DNA of 64,000 nt, from contig NZ_CP097269.1 in assembly GCF_028473645.1 (NCBI RefSeq), forward strand, positions 2,498,001-2,562,000, given 5' to 3'. Shown in pieces: positions 42,803 to 52,600 of the stretch (position 1 is its first letter; every line of letters starts with the position of its first letter). Made by a program: the position numbers and the translations under genes. Below the pieces are notes generated by a model. It saw only the letters and a program-made list of their open reading frames with translations, was not told the origin of the DNA and did not search any database. The DNA is from Acidovorax sp. GBBC 1281 (GTDB lineage Bacteria; Pseudomonadota; Gammaproteobacteria; Burkholderiales; Burkholderiaceae_C).

Positions 42803-44734
42803 ATGCCCCGTTACGCCGACTTCCATCGCCGGTCCCTCGACGACCGCGACGCCTTCTGGGCCGAGCAGGCCCGCCTGATCGACTGGCACACCCCGCCGAA
42901 GCAGATCTGCGATTCCAGCCATCCGCCGTTCGCGCGGTGGTTCGTGGGGGGCACCAGCAACCTGTGCCACAACGCGGTGGACCGCCACCTGGCCCGCCGG
43001 GCCGACCAGCCGGCGCTGATCGCCGTCTCCACCGAGACGAACACCGAGCGCACCTATTCCTTTGCCGAACTGCATGTCGAGGTGCAGCGCATGGCGGCCG
43101 CGCTGCGGTCGCTGGGCGTGGGGCAGGGCGACCGCGTGCTGATCTACATGCCCATGGTGGCCGAGGCGGTGTTCGCCATGCTGGCCTGCGTGCGCATCGG
43201 CGCGCTGCACTCCGTGGTGTTCGGCGGTTTCGCGGCCGCGTCGCTCGCCACGCGCATCGACGATGCCGAGCCCGTGGCCATCGTGAGCGCCGACGCGGGA
43301 TCGCGTGGCGGCAAGGTGGTGCCCTACAAGCCGCTGCTGGACGAGGCCATCGCCCAGTCGCGCCACCAGCCCGCCGCCGTGCTGCTGATCGACCGGGGCC
43401 TGGCGCCCATGGCCCGGCAGGCCGGCCGCGACCACGACTGGGCGGCGCTGCGCGAGCAGCACCTGCATGCCGAGGTTCCTTGCGAATGGGTGGACGCCAC
43501 GCACCCCAGCTACACGCTGTACACCAGCGGCACCACCGGCCGGCCGAAGGGCGTGCAGCGCGACACGGGCGGCTATGCGGTGGCGCTGGCGGCCAGCATG
43601 CGGCACATCTTCGGCGTGCGCGCTGAAGAGTGCGGGGCAGCGGCCGAAGACGCCGCTGCGAACCCGGGCGTGTTCTTCGCCACCAGCGACATCGGCTGGG
43701 TGGTGGGCCACAGCTACATCGTCTATGGCCCGCTGATCGCCGGCATGGCCACGCTGGTGTACGAAGGCCTGCCCACCCGGCCCGATGCGGGCGTGTGGTG
43801 GGGCCTGGTGGAAAAGTACCGCGTCACGCACATGTTCTCGGCGCCGACGGCGGTGCGGGTGCTCAAGAAGCAGGACCCGGCCTTTCTGCGCCGGCACGAC
43901 GTGTCCAGCCTGCAGGGCCTGTGGCTGGCGGGCGAGCCGCTGGACGCGCCCACGGCCGAGTGGATCGCCCAGGCGCTGGGCGTGCCCGTGATCGACAACT
44001 ACTGGCAGACTGAAACCGGCTGGCCCATCCTCACCCTGGTTCGCGGCGTGGAGCCGCAGGCGGCGCGCCTGGGCAGCCCAGGCCGGGCGATGTACGGCTA
44101 CGACGTGAAGCTGATCGACGAGGCCACGGGCGAGGAACTCACCGGGCCCGACCAGAAGGGCGTGCTCGCCATCGAAGGGCCGCTCCCTCCGGGTTGCCTG
44201 CAGACCGTGTGGCGCGATGACGAGCGCTTCGTGCAGACGTACTGGCAAAGCCTGCCCGGCCCCATGCGCTACAGCACCTTCGACTGGGGCATCCGCGACG
44301 CCGATGGCTACTACTTCGTCCTGGGGCGCACCGACGACGTGATCAATGTGGCCGGCCACCGCCTGGGCACGCGCGAGATCGAGGAGAGCATCGCCGGCCA
44401 CCCGCAGATCGCCGAGGTGGCGGTGGTGGGCGTGGCCGATGCGCTCAAGGGCCAGGTGGCCATGGCGTTCGCCGTGGTGCGCGATGCGGCGGCGGTGGCG
44501 GACGACGCGGCGCGCCTGCGGCTGGAGGGCGAGGTGATGCAGCAGGTGGCCCAGCGCCTGGGCGCCGTGGCGCGGCCGGCGCGCGTGCATTTCGTGGCGG
44601 CACTGCCCAAGACGCGCAGCGGCAAGCTGCTGCGCCGCGCCCTGCAGGCCGTGGCTGAGCGGCGCGACCCGGGCGACCTCACCACGATGGAAGACCCGGC
44701 GGCGCTGCAGCAGGTGAAGGAACTGGTGGGCTGA
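42803..44734 (+). CDS. prpE: Propionyl-CoA synthetase
   Basis: The 643-residue enzyme of the acetyl/propionyl-CoA synthetase family has an N-terminal PrpE pattern (PRYADFHRRSLDDRDAFWAE and IDWHTPPKQICD), the ATP loop YTSGTTGRPKGVQRD, the core NYWQTETGWP and TFDWGIRDADGYYFVLGRTD, and the A10 lysine region LPKTRSGKLLRRAL (about residue 607), a known acetylation site. It activates propionate to propionyl-CoA via the adenylate. The 2-methylcitrate genes normally beside it are not in this window. The start follows AAGGAGAC. Confidence 0.93.
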   Translation: MPRYADFHRRSLDDRDAFWAEQARLIDWHTPPKQICDSSHPPFARWFVGGTSNLCHNAVDRHLARRADQPALIAVSTETNTERTYSFAELHVEVQRMAAALRSLGVGQGDRVLIYMPMVAEAVFAMLACVRIGALHSVVFGGFAAASLATRIDDAEPVAIVSADAGSRGGKVVPYKPLLDEAIAQSRHQPAAVLLIDRGLAPMARQAGRDHDWAALREQHLHAEVPCEWVDATHPSYTLYTSGTTGRPKGVQRDTGGYAVALAASMRHIFGVRAEECGAAAEDAAANPGVFFATSDIGWVVGHSYIVYGPLIAGMATLVYEGLPTRPDAGVWWGLVEKYRVTHMFSAPTAVRVLKKQDPAFLRRHDVSSLQGLWLAGEPLDAPTAEWIAQALGVPVIDNYWQTETGWPILTLVRGVEPQAARLGSPGRAMYGYDVKLIDEATGEELTGPDQKGVLAIEGPLPPGCLQTVWRDDERFVQTYWQSLPGPMRYSTFDWGIRDADGYYFVLGRTDDVINVAGHRLGTREIEESIAGHPQIAEVAVVGVADALKGQVAMAFAVVRDAAAVADDAARLRLEGEVMQQVAQRLGAVARPARVHFVAALPKTRSGKLLRRALQAVAERRDPGDLTTMEDPAALQQVKELVG

Positions 44735-44758
44735 CGGACCGATTCGCCAGAAGATGGA

Positions 44759-44778
44759 GGCCACCGCACCGGGTGGCC
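44759..44778. terminator. Hairpin between convergent prpE and MFS genes
   Basis: GGCCACC (44759-44765) and GGTGGCC (44772-44778) form a perfect 7-bp stem with a 6-base loop, in the 67-base gap between two convergent genes. A short T-run follows only after another 14 bases. It is a plausible shared transcription stop. Confidence 0.45.
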
Positions 44779-44801
44779 GATAGGGGAAACCGGCTTTTGC
44801 G

Positions 44802-45995
44802 TCAATGCGCCAGGGCCGGTGCCTGCCTGCGCGACCGCCGAGACATCCACAAGAGCAAGCCGATCATGCCCGCCGGACAGAGCGCGACGGCCAGCAGCCC
44901 GATGTGTATTTCCGAGTATTCGATGATGATGCCCACCAGCCAGGGTATCAGGCTGCATCCGGCATTGCCGAAAGCGGTCAGCACACCGAACATGGTCGCC
45001 CCACCGCGAGGGTAGGCGTCCGCCGTGATGGCCAGCATCGTGGGCCACAGGCAACTGCCCGAAAACCCAGCGGCAATGCTGGCGGCGATGGCCACGGCCG
45101 GGCTTGGCGGAAAGCTGATGATGAAGAAAAGACCGATGGTCACGGCACAGCAGCCCAGCATCAGGGAAATCGGCGCAATGCGTTCATGCAGCAGGGCCGC
45201 GGCCATTCTGCCGAGTGCCATGCCGACGGAAAACCCGGCCAGCGCAAAGCCGCCCACTTCCTTCGAATACCCCAGCCCCTGCTCCGCATAGGTGGGTAGC
45301 CATTGCGACAGCCCCGTTTCCGTGGCGCCCCCGAGAAAGATGGCGATCAGGCACGCGATGAAGTAGGGCTGCTTGATCAGCTGGGGCATGGCTTCCCGTT
45401 GCGCGTCTTCCTGGATCAGGGGCGGCAGCCTCAATCCGAGAAACAGCAGGAAGGTGACGATCGGCGCGATCGTGATGCCCAGAGCAACCATGCGCCACGA
45501 CACGTCCCATTTCAGGCCGATGCTGGCAATCAGCACGGCACCCACCGCCCCGACGCAGAAAAACGCATGCAGCCAATTCATGGCCGCGCTGCGGCGTTCG
45601 GGCTGGAGTGCGACCACGATGGGACTGAGGATCATGTCCAGCACGCCAGCGCCGAATCCCATCACGGCGACGGCAAACAGCAAAAAGGCGTAGGAAGGGG
45701 CAAAGCCGACCAAGACCAAGCCGGCGGTGGTGGTGATGAGCCCAAAAAGAATGATCCGCTTGGCATCGCCTCGGTCCGCCAAAGGCCCGGTCACCAAGAT
45801 GGCAATGATGAAGCTGAGAAACATGATGGCCGGGATTCGCCCCAGCTGCTCCGCGGTCAGCCCGCCCTGTTTCCCGAAGGTGTCGCTGAACGTGGTCAGG
45901 TACACCGGCAGAAAGTTCAGGGCAATGGCCAAGCACATCATGGCCGCGTAGCAGACGTAAAGCGCGCGGCGGTTCTGATCGACTGAAGTTTTCAT
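44802..45995 (-). CDS. MFS transporter (fucose-permease-like), last gene of an AT-richer operon
   Basis: The 397-residue protein has twelve predicted helices, with MFS signatures GPLADRGDAKRIILFGLI in loop 2-3 and GFALAGFSVGMALGRMAAAL. It resembles FucP/sugar-type MFS members more than drug exporters. The start at 45995 follows a short gap from the DUF1349 gene, so it is the last gene of the five-gene minus-strand operon. It could import a sugar-like substrate or export the operon product. Confidence 0.85.
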   Translation of the reverse strand: MKTSVDQNRRALYVCYAAMMCLAIALNFLPVYLTTFSDTFGKQGGLTAEQLGRIPAIMFLSFIIAILVTGPLADRGDAKRIILFGLITTTAGLVLVGFAPSYAFLLFAVAVMGFGAGVLDMILSPIVVALQPERRSAAMNWLHAFFCVGAVGAVLIASIGLKWDVSWRMVALGITIAPIVTFLLFLGLRLPPLIQEDAQREAMPQLIKQPYFIACLIAIFLGGATETGLSQWLPTYAEQGLGYSKEVGGFALAGFSVGMALGRMAAALLHERIAPISLMLGCCAVTIGLFFIISFPPSPAVAIAASIAAGFSGSCLWPTMLAITADAYPRGGATMFGVLTAFGNAGCSLIPWLVGIIIEYSEIHIGLLAVALCPAGMIGLLLWMSRRSRRQAPALAH

Positions 45996-46026
45996 GGTGA
46001 ATAGGGATATGGGTATGGCTGCTGTC

Positions 46027-46635
46027 TCAGAAGCGGGTGGAACCGTGTTCTTTCCAGAGGCATTCCGTCCACTCGATTTCCGAGAAATGCGCCTCGAATG
46101 ACGAGTCGCCCGGGCTGCTGGCGAAGAACCCGAATCGAACAGCGCCTTGCGCATGGAATAAATGGAACATGCGCATCATGCTGAAGCGGATTCCGTCGGA
46201 GGAGTTTTCAAGTAGAAAATCGCTGCCCCTTCGGCTCAGCCGGTAATGCATGGTTTGCGTGGTCCGGTCATAGTTGGCCATGGACCAGTCTGAAAAACCA
46301 TGGTTGGTCACGACGGCGAACAATTGCTGAAAACCGTTGCTCTGGTATTCGATACCGCTCTTCATCCAGGTATTTTTGTCCTGGTAGATGAACAGGCCGC
46401 ATTGGTCGAAGTGCACTTTGGAATCGAAGGCAACCTTGGCCTTCAGGGTCCAGAATGGTTCCTCGCTGGAAAGGACGAGCGCAGGTGCGTTGTCGTATTC
46501 CAGCCCGTAATAGGTACCCTGCCAAAAATCCGTATCCGGGGTGGTGCGAATGACGATTTCCTGATCGGTGATGGAAGACGACGCCGGTGGATTGATCCAG
46601 TTCAAATCCGCGATGTTGAATTTTTTCATTTTCAT
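46027..46635 (-). CDS. DUF1349-family protein (concanavalin-like beta sandwich)
   Basis: The 202-residue protein matches DUF1349: NWINPPASSSITDQEIVIRT, DFWQGTYYGL, a central QCGLFIYQDKNTWMKSGIEY and LFHAQGAVRFGFFASSPGDS. The family has a carbohydrate-type beta-sandwich fold and no established reaction; known members bind sugars. Its start overlaps the HAD gene's stop by four bases. Codon use here is clearly less GC-rich than in neighbouring chromosomal genes. Confidence 0.85.
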   Translation of the reverse strand: MKMKKFNIADLNWINPPASSSITDQEIVIRTTPDTDFWQGTYYGLEYDNAPALVLSSEEPFWTLKAKVAFDSKVHFDQCGLFIYQDKNTWMKSGIEYQSNGFQQLFAVVTNHGFSDWSMANYDRTTQTMHYRLSRRGSDFLLENSSDGIRFSMMRMFHLFHAQGAVRFGFFASSPGDSSFEAHFSEIEWTECLWKEHGSTRF

Positions 46636-47285
46636 TGCTCAAGAAACCACTTCGTGATCTCGTCATGGTGGCGCACATGCCGATCCGCCGCGCTCAAATC
46701 CTGAAGTCCCGAATGGGGGTTGACGAATCCGATGCAGAACATGCCCGCGGCTTTGGCAGCGGCCACACCGTGGCTTGAATCTTCGATCACCGCACATTCG
46801 TGGGGAGCGACACCCAGCCGGCCGGCAGCCAAAAGAAAGATTTCGGGGTCGGGCTTGCTGTTTTTGACGTCCGTTCCACACACCACACGATCGAAAAAAG
46901 GCAGCAGTGCGGTTTTCCGCAAAATGACTCCCACCAGTTCAGCGGGCGAAGACGAAGCCACGGCGCAAGGTATTTCCGCTTCTTTCAACTTGACGAGAAA
47001 ATCCGGCACCCCGGGCATGGCCGAAAGGGGGGCCATGCCCATGGCCCGAACCACCTGCTTTTGGTGTTGTGCCATCAAGAAATCCAGCGGTTCGGCCAAC
47101 CCATGCTCCGCCTTGATGGTGCTCCACATATACTGCTGCGTGGTTCCCACGAAACGCGACAGCCCTGCCGTGTCGAGGGCCACGCCGTAGCGGGCGTAGG
47201 AAAGCCTTTCCTGCTCCATATAAAGGGGTTCGCTGTCGACCAGTACCCCATCCATATCGAAAATAACGGCGCGGATTTCCGGCAT
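46632..47285 (-). CDS. HAD-family phosphatase/mutase, beta-phosphoglucomutase-like
   Basis: The 217-residue enzyme has HAD motif I DMDGVLVDSE (nucleophile Asp, with the second Asp two residues on), motif II AVASSS, motif III lysine in NSKPDPEIFL and motif IV ECAVIEDSSHGV. The subfamily covers sugar-phosphate phosphatases and beta-phosphoglucomutases. Start (47285) and stop overlap the adjoining genes, so it is translationally coupled to the RibD-like reductase upstream. It may dephosphorylate the product of that enzyme. Confidence 0.9.
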   Translation of the reverse strand: MPEIRAVIFDMDGVLVDSEPLYMEQERLSYARYGVALDTAGLSRFVGTTQQYMWSTIKAEHGLAEPLDFLMAQHQKQVVRAMGMAPLSAMPGVPDFLVKLKEAEIPCAVASSSPAELVGVILRKTALLPFFDRVVCGTDVKNSKPDPEIFLLAAGRLGVAPHECAVIEDSSHGVAAAKAAGMFCIGFVNPHSGLQDLSAADRHVRHHDEITKWFLEQ

Positions 47286-47962
47286 CAATGCGTCCTTTGC
47301 GGTGCCAGCTCGCGCTTGAAATGCATGAGGTTGTAGTTGGAGCGCGCATCGAAGGCATGCAGCTTGAATGACTTGGTCATTTCGATGTTCCGATAACCTT
47401 CGCCATCCGTCAGCGTGGTCGTTTCCGAGCCGCCGATGATGATGGGCAACTGCATGAGGATGATTTCGTCCACCAGGTCGAGATCGAAAATCTGCCAATT
47501 CAACTGGCCACCGCCCTCGACCATGATGTGCCTGATTCCGCGCGCTTCCAGCAAAGGGAAAAGCAGCTTGAAATCCACCTGCGATGCACCGACGAAAATC
47601 ACTTCCTTTCCCTGGGCGCGAATCTGCTCCACCATCTCGTGGTCGCGCGCTTGCTCCGTCGTGGCGATGATGGTTTCTTCAGGCGAACTCAGGACCTTGG
47701 CGGACACGGGAAAGTCCAGCGATGTCGTCGGAATGATGCGGATGGGGTTGCGCCCGGCCTCATAACGGTTGGTCAACTGGGGATCGTCAGTGACGATGGT
47801 TTTGCGGCCGACCATGATGGCGTCCACCTCGCCGCGAAATTTATGGATGAAGCGCATGTCGTCATCGTTGAAACGCTGGAACAGCGCCTTGCTCGATGCC
47901 CCATTGCCCCCCAACGTCAATTTGCCGTCGATGGAAATCTGGCTGAATACAGTAACCTTCAC
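47285..47962 (-). CDS. RibD C-terminal-type pyrimidine (DHFR-fold) reductase
   Basis: From a GTG start at 47962 behind the ribosome site GGGAG, the 225-residue protein reads KVTVFSQISIDGKLTLG, DDDMRFIHKFRGEVDAIMVG (with RKTIVTDDP after it), then RHIMVEGGGQLNWQIFDLDL and DEIILMQLPIIIGGSETTTL. This is the RibD reductase fold. Classical members reduce the ribosyl side chain of a pyrimidine phosphate to ribityl in riboflavin synthesis; here the deaminase domain and other rib genes are absent. A specialised substrate is likely. The stop overlaps the HAD start by one base. Confidence 0.85.
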   Translation of the reverse strand: MKVTVFSQISIDGKLTLGGNGASSKALFQRFNDDDMRFIHKFRGEVDAIMVGRKTIVTDDPQLTNRYEAGRNPIRIIPTTSLDFPVSAKVLSSPEETIIATTEQARDHEMVEQIRAQGKEVIFVGASQVDFKLLFPLLEARGIRHIMVEGGGQLNWQIFDLDLVDEIILMQLPIIIGGSETTTLTDGEGYRNIEMTKSFKLHAFDARSNYNLMHFKRELAPQRTH

Positions 47963-47999
47963 GATAACTCCCTTTGGTTTTTTGATGGCTGGCTGGGGT

Positions 48000-49019
48000 T
48001 TAAAGGTATTGCGGGTTCGGCGTGAACACGCCCTTGATCGTGGGCACAGACGGATCATTCAATAACCCATCGAATGCCGCGGCGTAAGCCTCCAGTCCGT
48101 AGCGGTGCGTTACCAATCGGCCCAGTTCGGGCAGCATTTTTGCCATGCGCAGTGCGCGGGGAAAATGCTGGTTGTATTCGCCAGCTGAAATAATGCTGAT
48201 GGCGTTGACAAGAAAATGCTTGACGGGCAGCGGGTACTGATAATTGCCGTTGAATCCGAAAAGGACGATTTTTCCGCCCCGGCGAATGTATCGAGCGGCC
48301 GTGCCGAGCTGATTGCCAACGGTATCGATGGCGGCGTCCACATGGCCTTGCTGCATGCGGGCCTCGAGGTCGTCGGGGTGCATGACCTCCAATCCGAGCG
48401 AACGGCCGAATGCGATCCGATGTGGATTCAGATCGGTGGCGAGGGTCTGAACGCCCATCGCGCGCAAAAGCAGTTGTGCGACCAGGCTCATGGGGCCGGA
48501 GCCGAGCAGCAAAACCCTTTGGCCTGCCTGAATCGCTGCCTGGTCGATGTTGTTCAAAATGCAGGCGACGGGTTCGATCAACACGCCAGTCTCCCAGCGC
48601 ATGTCGTCCGGCAGGGGATAGACGAACCGCTCGCGGGTGGTGAAGCGTTCGGCAAAGGTGCCATGCTTGTTGACCCCCGCGATATTCAGCGTTGCATTGG
48701 CGCCGCCATTGCAAAGGTGGGTTTGGCCGGAGGCACAGAATTCACAGGTTCCGCAGTATTCGTTGGGATCCACCACCACCCGCATTCCGGGGCGCAGGTA
48801 TTTGACGCCTGCGCCCACCCTGGTGATCACACCGACTGCCTCGTGACCGCGAACTACGCCGATTTTCCCTTCCTCCCGGCCGGACAAGACCGCCAGGTCG
48901 GTGCCGCAGATGCCTGACAGGACAATATCGATTTCCACGCCATCGACTGCAAATGCATCGATGTCGTGATGGGTGATCAAACCCAGTTTTTGCTGATCGA
49001 TCAAACCAAGTGCGTTCAT
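48000..49019 (-). CDS. Zinc-dependent medium-chain dehydrogenase
   Basis: The 339-residue MDR enzyme has the catalytic zinc site (GICGTDLAV with Cys38 and GHEAVGVITRVG with the His), the structural zinc cluster (NEYCGTCEFCASGQTHLC), and the Rossmann fold LLLGSGPMSLVAQLLLRAMG. It resembles sorbitol/polyol and threonine-type dehydrogenases. It is the first gene of the minus-strand operon: 37 bases separate it from the RibD-like gene. A polyol or sugar alcohol substrate is plausible, but not determined. Confidence 0.88.
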   Translation of the reverse strand: MNALGLIDQQKLGLITHHDIDAFAVDGVEIDIVLSGICGTDLAVLSGREEGKIGVVRGHEAVGVITRVGAGVKYLRPGMRVVVDPNEYCGTCEFCASGQTHLCNGGANATLNIAGVNKHGTFAERFTTRERFVYPLPDDMRWETGVLIEPVACILNNIDQAAIQAGQRVLLLGSGPMSLVAQLLLRAMGVQTLATDLNPHRIAFGRSLGLEVMHPDDLEARMQQGHVDAAIDTVGNQLGTAARYIRRGGKIVLFGFNGNYQYPLPVKHFLVNAISIISAGEYNQHFPRALRMAKMLPELGRLVTHRYGLEAYAAAFDGLLNDPSVPTIKGVFTPNPQYL

Positions 49020-49683
49020 ACCGTCTTCATACCTCCGAATGATTTTTTTGCGAAAGCCAGCGCGGAATCCGCATTGGCATGGCGTGGCAGACCATGGGTG
49101 AAGCCGCCAGTTGCAGCGTCAGTGATTCATTGATAACTTTTGCATTGACAGGGGTGCCGCCATTCTTCCTCTGGCGAAAATCGCCCCGTGTCAATGGCAT
49201 TTAAATAAATGGCATTCAAGGCAATTTCACTCCGGCTGCTTGTGAATCAAATGCCCTGCGATACTTTATCCCAGTTGATATCCAAAATATTTTATTCAGA
49301 GAATGAATATTTTAAATATCAACAATATTCTTATGGCGTTAATCAATATTGCCTTATATGTATTTAAATCATTCTTGTTTTTCAGAATGAAATGGCCGGA
49401 GCGGGGGGGGGCCGGCCAGGCGAGGCCCTCCGCTTGCCGTGCTGCGCGAGCCAAAGGGGCGTTGAATGGGGCGCCTTGTCGGCTACCCGTGGTGGGGCAG
49501 GCCGGTCACCTGGCTGGAATCGCAATCACGCCATACCGCCAATTGCTATTATTTGTATAGCAATATGCCCTAGTGGATATTGCGCTGAAGGCCTTTTTGA
49601 TCCAAGGCTCAACGCGGCATGCGGTCGCTACGTGGCGCCGTCCGGTGCCAAGTTGGCTGGTTTCTGGCGGAACCGGCTTGGCG
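49020..49683. other. AT-rich intergenic region upstream of the five-gene operon
   Basis: No convincing gene is present. The part 49190-49390 is strongly AT-rich, unlike the surrounding chromosome, with ATTTAAATAAAT and ATATTTTAAATATC stretches. Two direct ATGGCATT repeats lie at 49194-49201 and 49209-49216 and could be a regulator site for the dehydrogenase operon. At about 49390 composition changes abruptly to GC-rich sequence with a run of ten G. A plus-strand frame of 85 codons at 49303 crosses this boundary and is not credible. Confidence 0.6.
49543..49563. repeat. Short palindromic repeat, copy 2
   Basis: TTGCTAT (49543-49549) and ATAGCAA (49557-49563) pair across seven bases, upstream of the GGDEF/EAL gene's 3' end. 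It shares the arms of the copies at 28662-28682 and 61697-61719. Confidence 0.65.
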
Positions 49684-52600
49684 TCAAAGCCCGCGGCGCG
49701 GCTGCCAGCCTTCGGGCGCCTGCCATTGCGCCAGCCACTGCGGCAGTTCATCCGCCGGCATGGGCCGGGCGATGCAGTAGCCCTGTGCCAGCGCGCATCC
49801 CATCTGCTGCAGCATCTGCCCTTGCTCCACGGTTTCCACGCCCTCGGCGACGATGGAGTAGCCGAACGACCGCGCCAGGCCGATCACGCCCTGCACGATG
49901 GCCAGGTCGCCCGAGTCGGTCATCATCCCGTGCACGAAGCTCTGGTCGAGCTTGAGCGTGTCCATGGGCAGGCGGCGCAGGTAGGTGAGCGACGAATACC
50001 CCGTGCCGAAGTCGTCCAGCGACACCGTCACCCCCAGGTCGCGCAACTGCTGCAGCTGCAGCGCGACGTGGCCGATGTCGTAGAGCGCCGCGCTTTCGGT
50101 GATCTCCATGTCCAGCAGGCTCGCGGGCACGTCGGGCCGCTGCGCCAAGCGCCCGGCCAGCCAGTTGGCAAAGCCTTCGCGCTGCAGGTGCTGGGCCGAG
50201 ATGTTGATACTCACCGGCAGGCGCAGGCCGGCGCGCAGCAGGGCGGCGATGCAGTCCAGCGCCGTGTCCACCACCCATTCGCCGAAGACCGTCTCCAGGT
50301 CGGTGCCGTCCATCAGGTGCAGGAAGGCACCGGGCGACAGGGTGCCGCGCTGCGGGTGGTGCCAGCGCGCCAGGGCCTCGGCGCCCACCACCGTGCCCAG
50401 GCGCATGTCCACCTTGGGCTGCAGGAAGAGGGCGAATTCGCCCGCCGCGATGGCCTCGCGCACCTTCTCGCCCTGTTCGCGGTGGCTTTGCAACGCGCGC
50501 TCCTGCGCGGCGTCGAAGGCGTGGAAGCGGTTGCGCCCGGACTGCTTGGCCGCGTACATGGCCTGATCGGCATGGCGCAGCAGGGCATCGGCGTCCGCGT
50601 CGTCGTCGGGGTAGATGGTGTAGCCCACGCTGGCCGTCACCGTCACCGCCACGCGCTCGGCGCCCAGGGTGTAGGGCGCGGCCACGCTTTCCATCACCCG
50701 GCGCAGCAGGCGCTCGCCGTCGGCGCGGGTCGCGAGGTCGGGCAGCAGGATGACGAATTCGTCGCCGCCCAGCCGCGCCACGCAATCCACAGGGCGCAGC
50801 GCCCGCGTGAGGCGGCCGGCCACGATCACCAGCAGCCGGTCGCCCGCATCGTGGCCGAGCCGGTCGTTCACCGGCTTGAAGCCGTCCAGGTCGAGGTAGG
50901 CCACGCCCAGCAGCCGGCCCCGCTCGCGCGCCTGCGCCATGACCTGCTGCAGCCGCGTGGCCAGCAGCACCCGGTTGGGCAGGCCGGTGAGCGCATCGAA
51001 ATGGGCGAGCTTCTGCAGCAGTTCTTCCTGCATGCGCTGGCTGCTCACGTCGATGCCCACGCCCAGCATGCGCTGCGGCCGGCCGGCTTCGTCGTGGTCC
51101 ACGATCTTGCCCAGGTTGCGCACCCAGCGGCCGAGCCCCTGGGGCAGCGCGATCTGCCAGGTGGCGTCGAACGGCGTGGCGGGATGGGCGGTATGGCGCG
51201 CCAGTTCGGTGGTCACGGCCTCGATGTCGGCTGGCGCCATGCCGGCGGTCCAGTGCACGGGCGAGGCGTCGCCCGCGGCGGGCGGCAGGCCCTGCAGGTC
51301 GCGCCAGCGGCGGTCGCCGGTGAGCGTGCCGGTCTGCAGGTTCCAGTCCCACAGGCCGATGGAGGCGGCCGAAATGGTGAGCGACAGCAGCGCCTCGCGC
51401 TCGCGCACCTGGTCTTCCATGCGCTTGCGTTCGGTGATGTCGTGCACCGAGAACAGCCAGGCCGGCACGCCGTCGATCTCGGTGGCATGCATGGATTGCA
51501 GCACCGTGCGCGAGCCGTCGTGGCGCGTGTGCACCGTGATCTCCAGGCCGTTGATGGCGGTGCGGTCCTGAACGGATTCCAGCAGCGCGGCGCGCTCCTC
51601 GGGCGTGAAGATGCCCAGCTCGATGGCGGTGCGGCCGATGACCTCGTCCCGGGGAATGCCCAGCATCGCCTCCCAGGCGGGGTTGACGTCGATGTAGGCG
51701 CCGTCGGCGCGGCGCGACAGGCCCATGGGGTATGGCATGAGGCGGAACACGCGGGCGAAGCGGTCCTCCGACTGGCTCAGCCGCTCGGTGGCGCGCCGGG
51801 ATTCATCGATGTCCTGGATCACGCCCCGCACGCGGGTGACGTGTCCGTTTTCCAGCACGGGCTCGGCGCTGGCGGTCACCCAGATGTGCCGGCCGTCGTC
51901 GGCCCGCTGGATCTGCACCTGCATGCTCCATTCGGCCTGATCCACGACGCATTGCCGAAAGCGCTCGCGCAGGGCCTCGCGGAACTGCGGCACCACGAAC
52001 CGCTCCAGGTAGTCGGTGCGCGGCAGCGGCGCGTCGGGCGGCAGGCCGTGGATGGCGTACGAGACATCGGACCAGTACACCAGCCCCTCCCCGACGATGT
52101 GCTCCCACGCGCCCATGCGGGCCATGCGGCCGGCCTGCTGCAGCAGGCGGTTGGCGTCCATCAACTGAGCGCGGCTGCGCTCCTCGGCCGTCATGTCGTG
52201 GAACACGAAGACGATGCATTCCTGGCCCGAGACCGTCACGGGCCGCGCCGACATCAGCCCGGGAATGGGCCGGTTGCCCCGCTGCGCCACCATGGGCATG
52301 CGGTCCACGTAGCCGTCGCGGCGGTGCAGCGCCACCATCTGCGCACGCTGCTCGGGATGGGCCCAGATGTCGAGCTCGATCGAGGTGCGGCCCACGGCCT
52401 GTTCGCGGGTGTAGCCCAGCAGCTCGGTGAAGGCCTCGTTCACGTCCAGGTAGCAACCGTCGGACAGGCGCGTCACCCCGGCGGGATCGGGCAGCATCTG
52501 GTAGATGGTGGTGTACTTGACCTCCGACAGCCGCAGCGCCTCCTGCATCTCGTGCAGCGAAGTCACATCGAGGTCCATGCCCACCAGGCGCAACGGCTGG

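Noticed and set aside
42731..44764. A 677-codon minus-strand frame opposite prpE
   Set aside because: Antisense shadow of a gene with complete AMP-binding enzyme motifs.
49303..49560. 85-codon plus-strand frame in the AT-rich gap
   Set aside because: It crosses the AT-rich/GC-rich boundary, changes composition half way and has no clear ribosome site.
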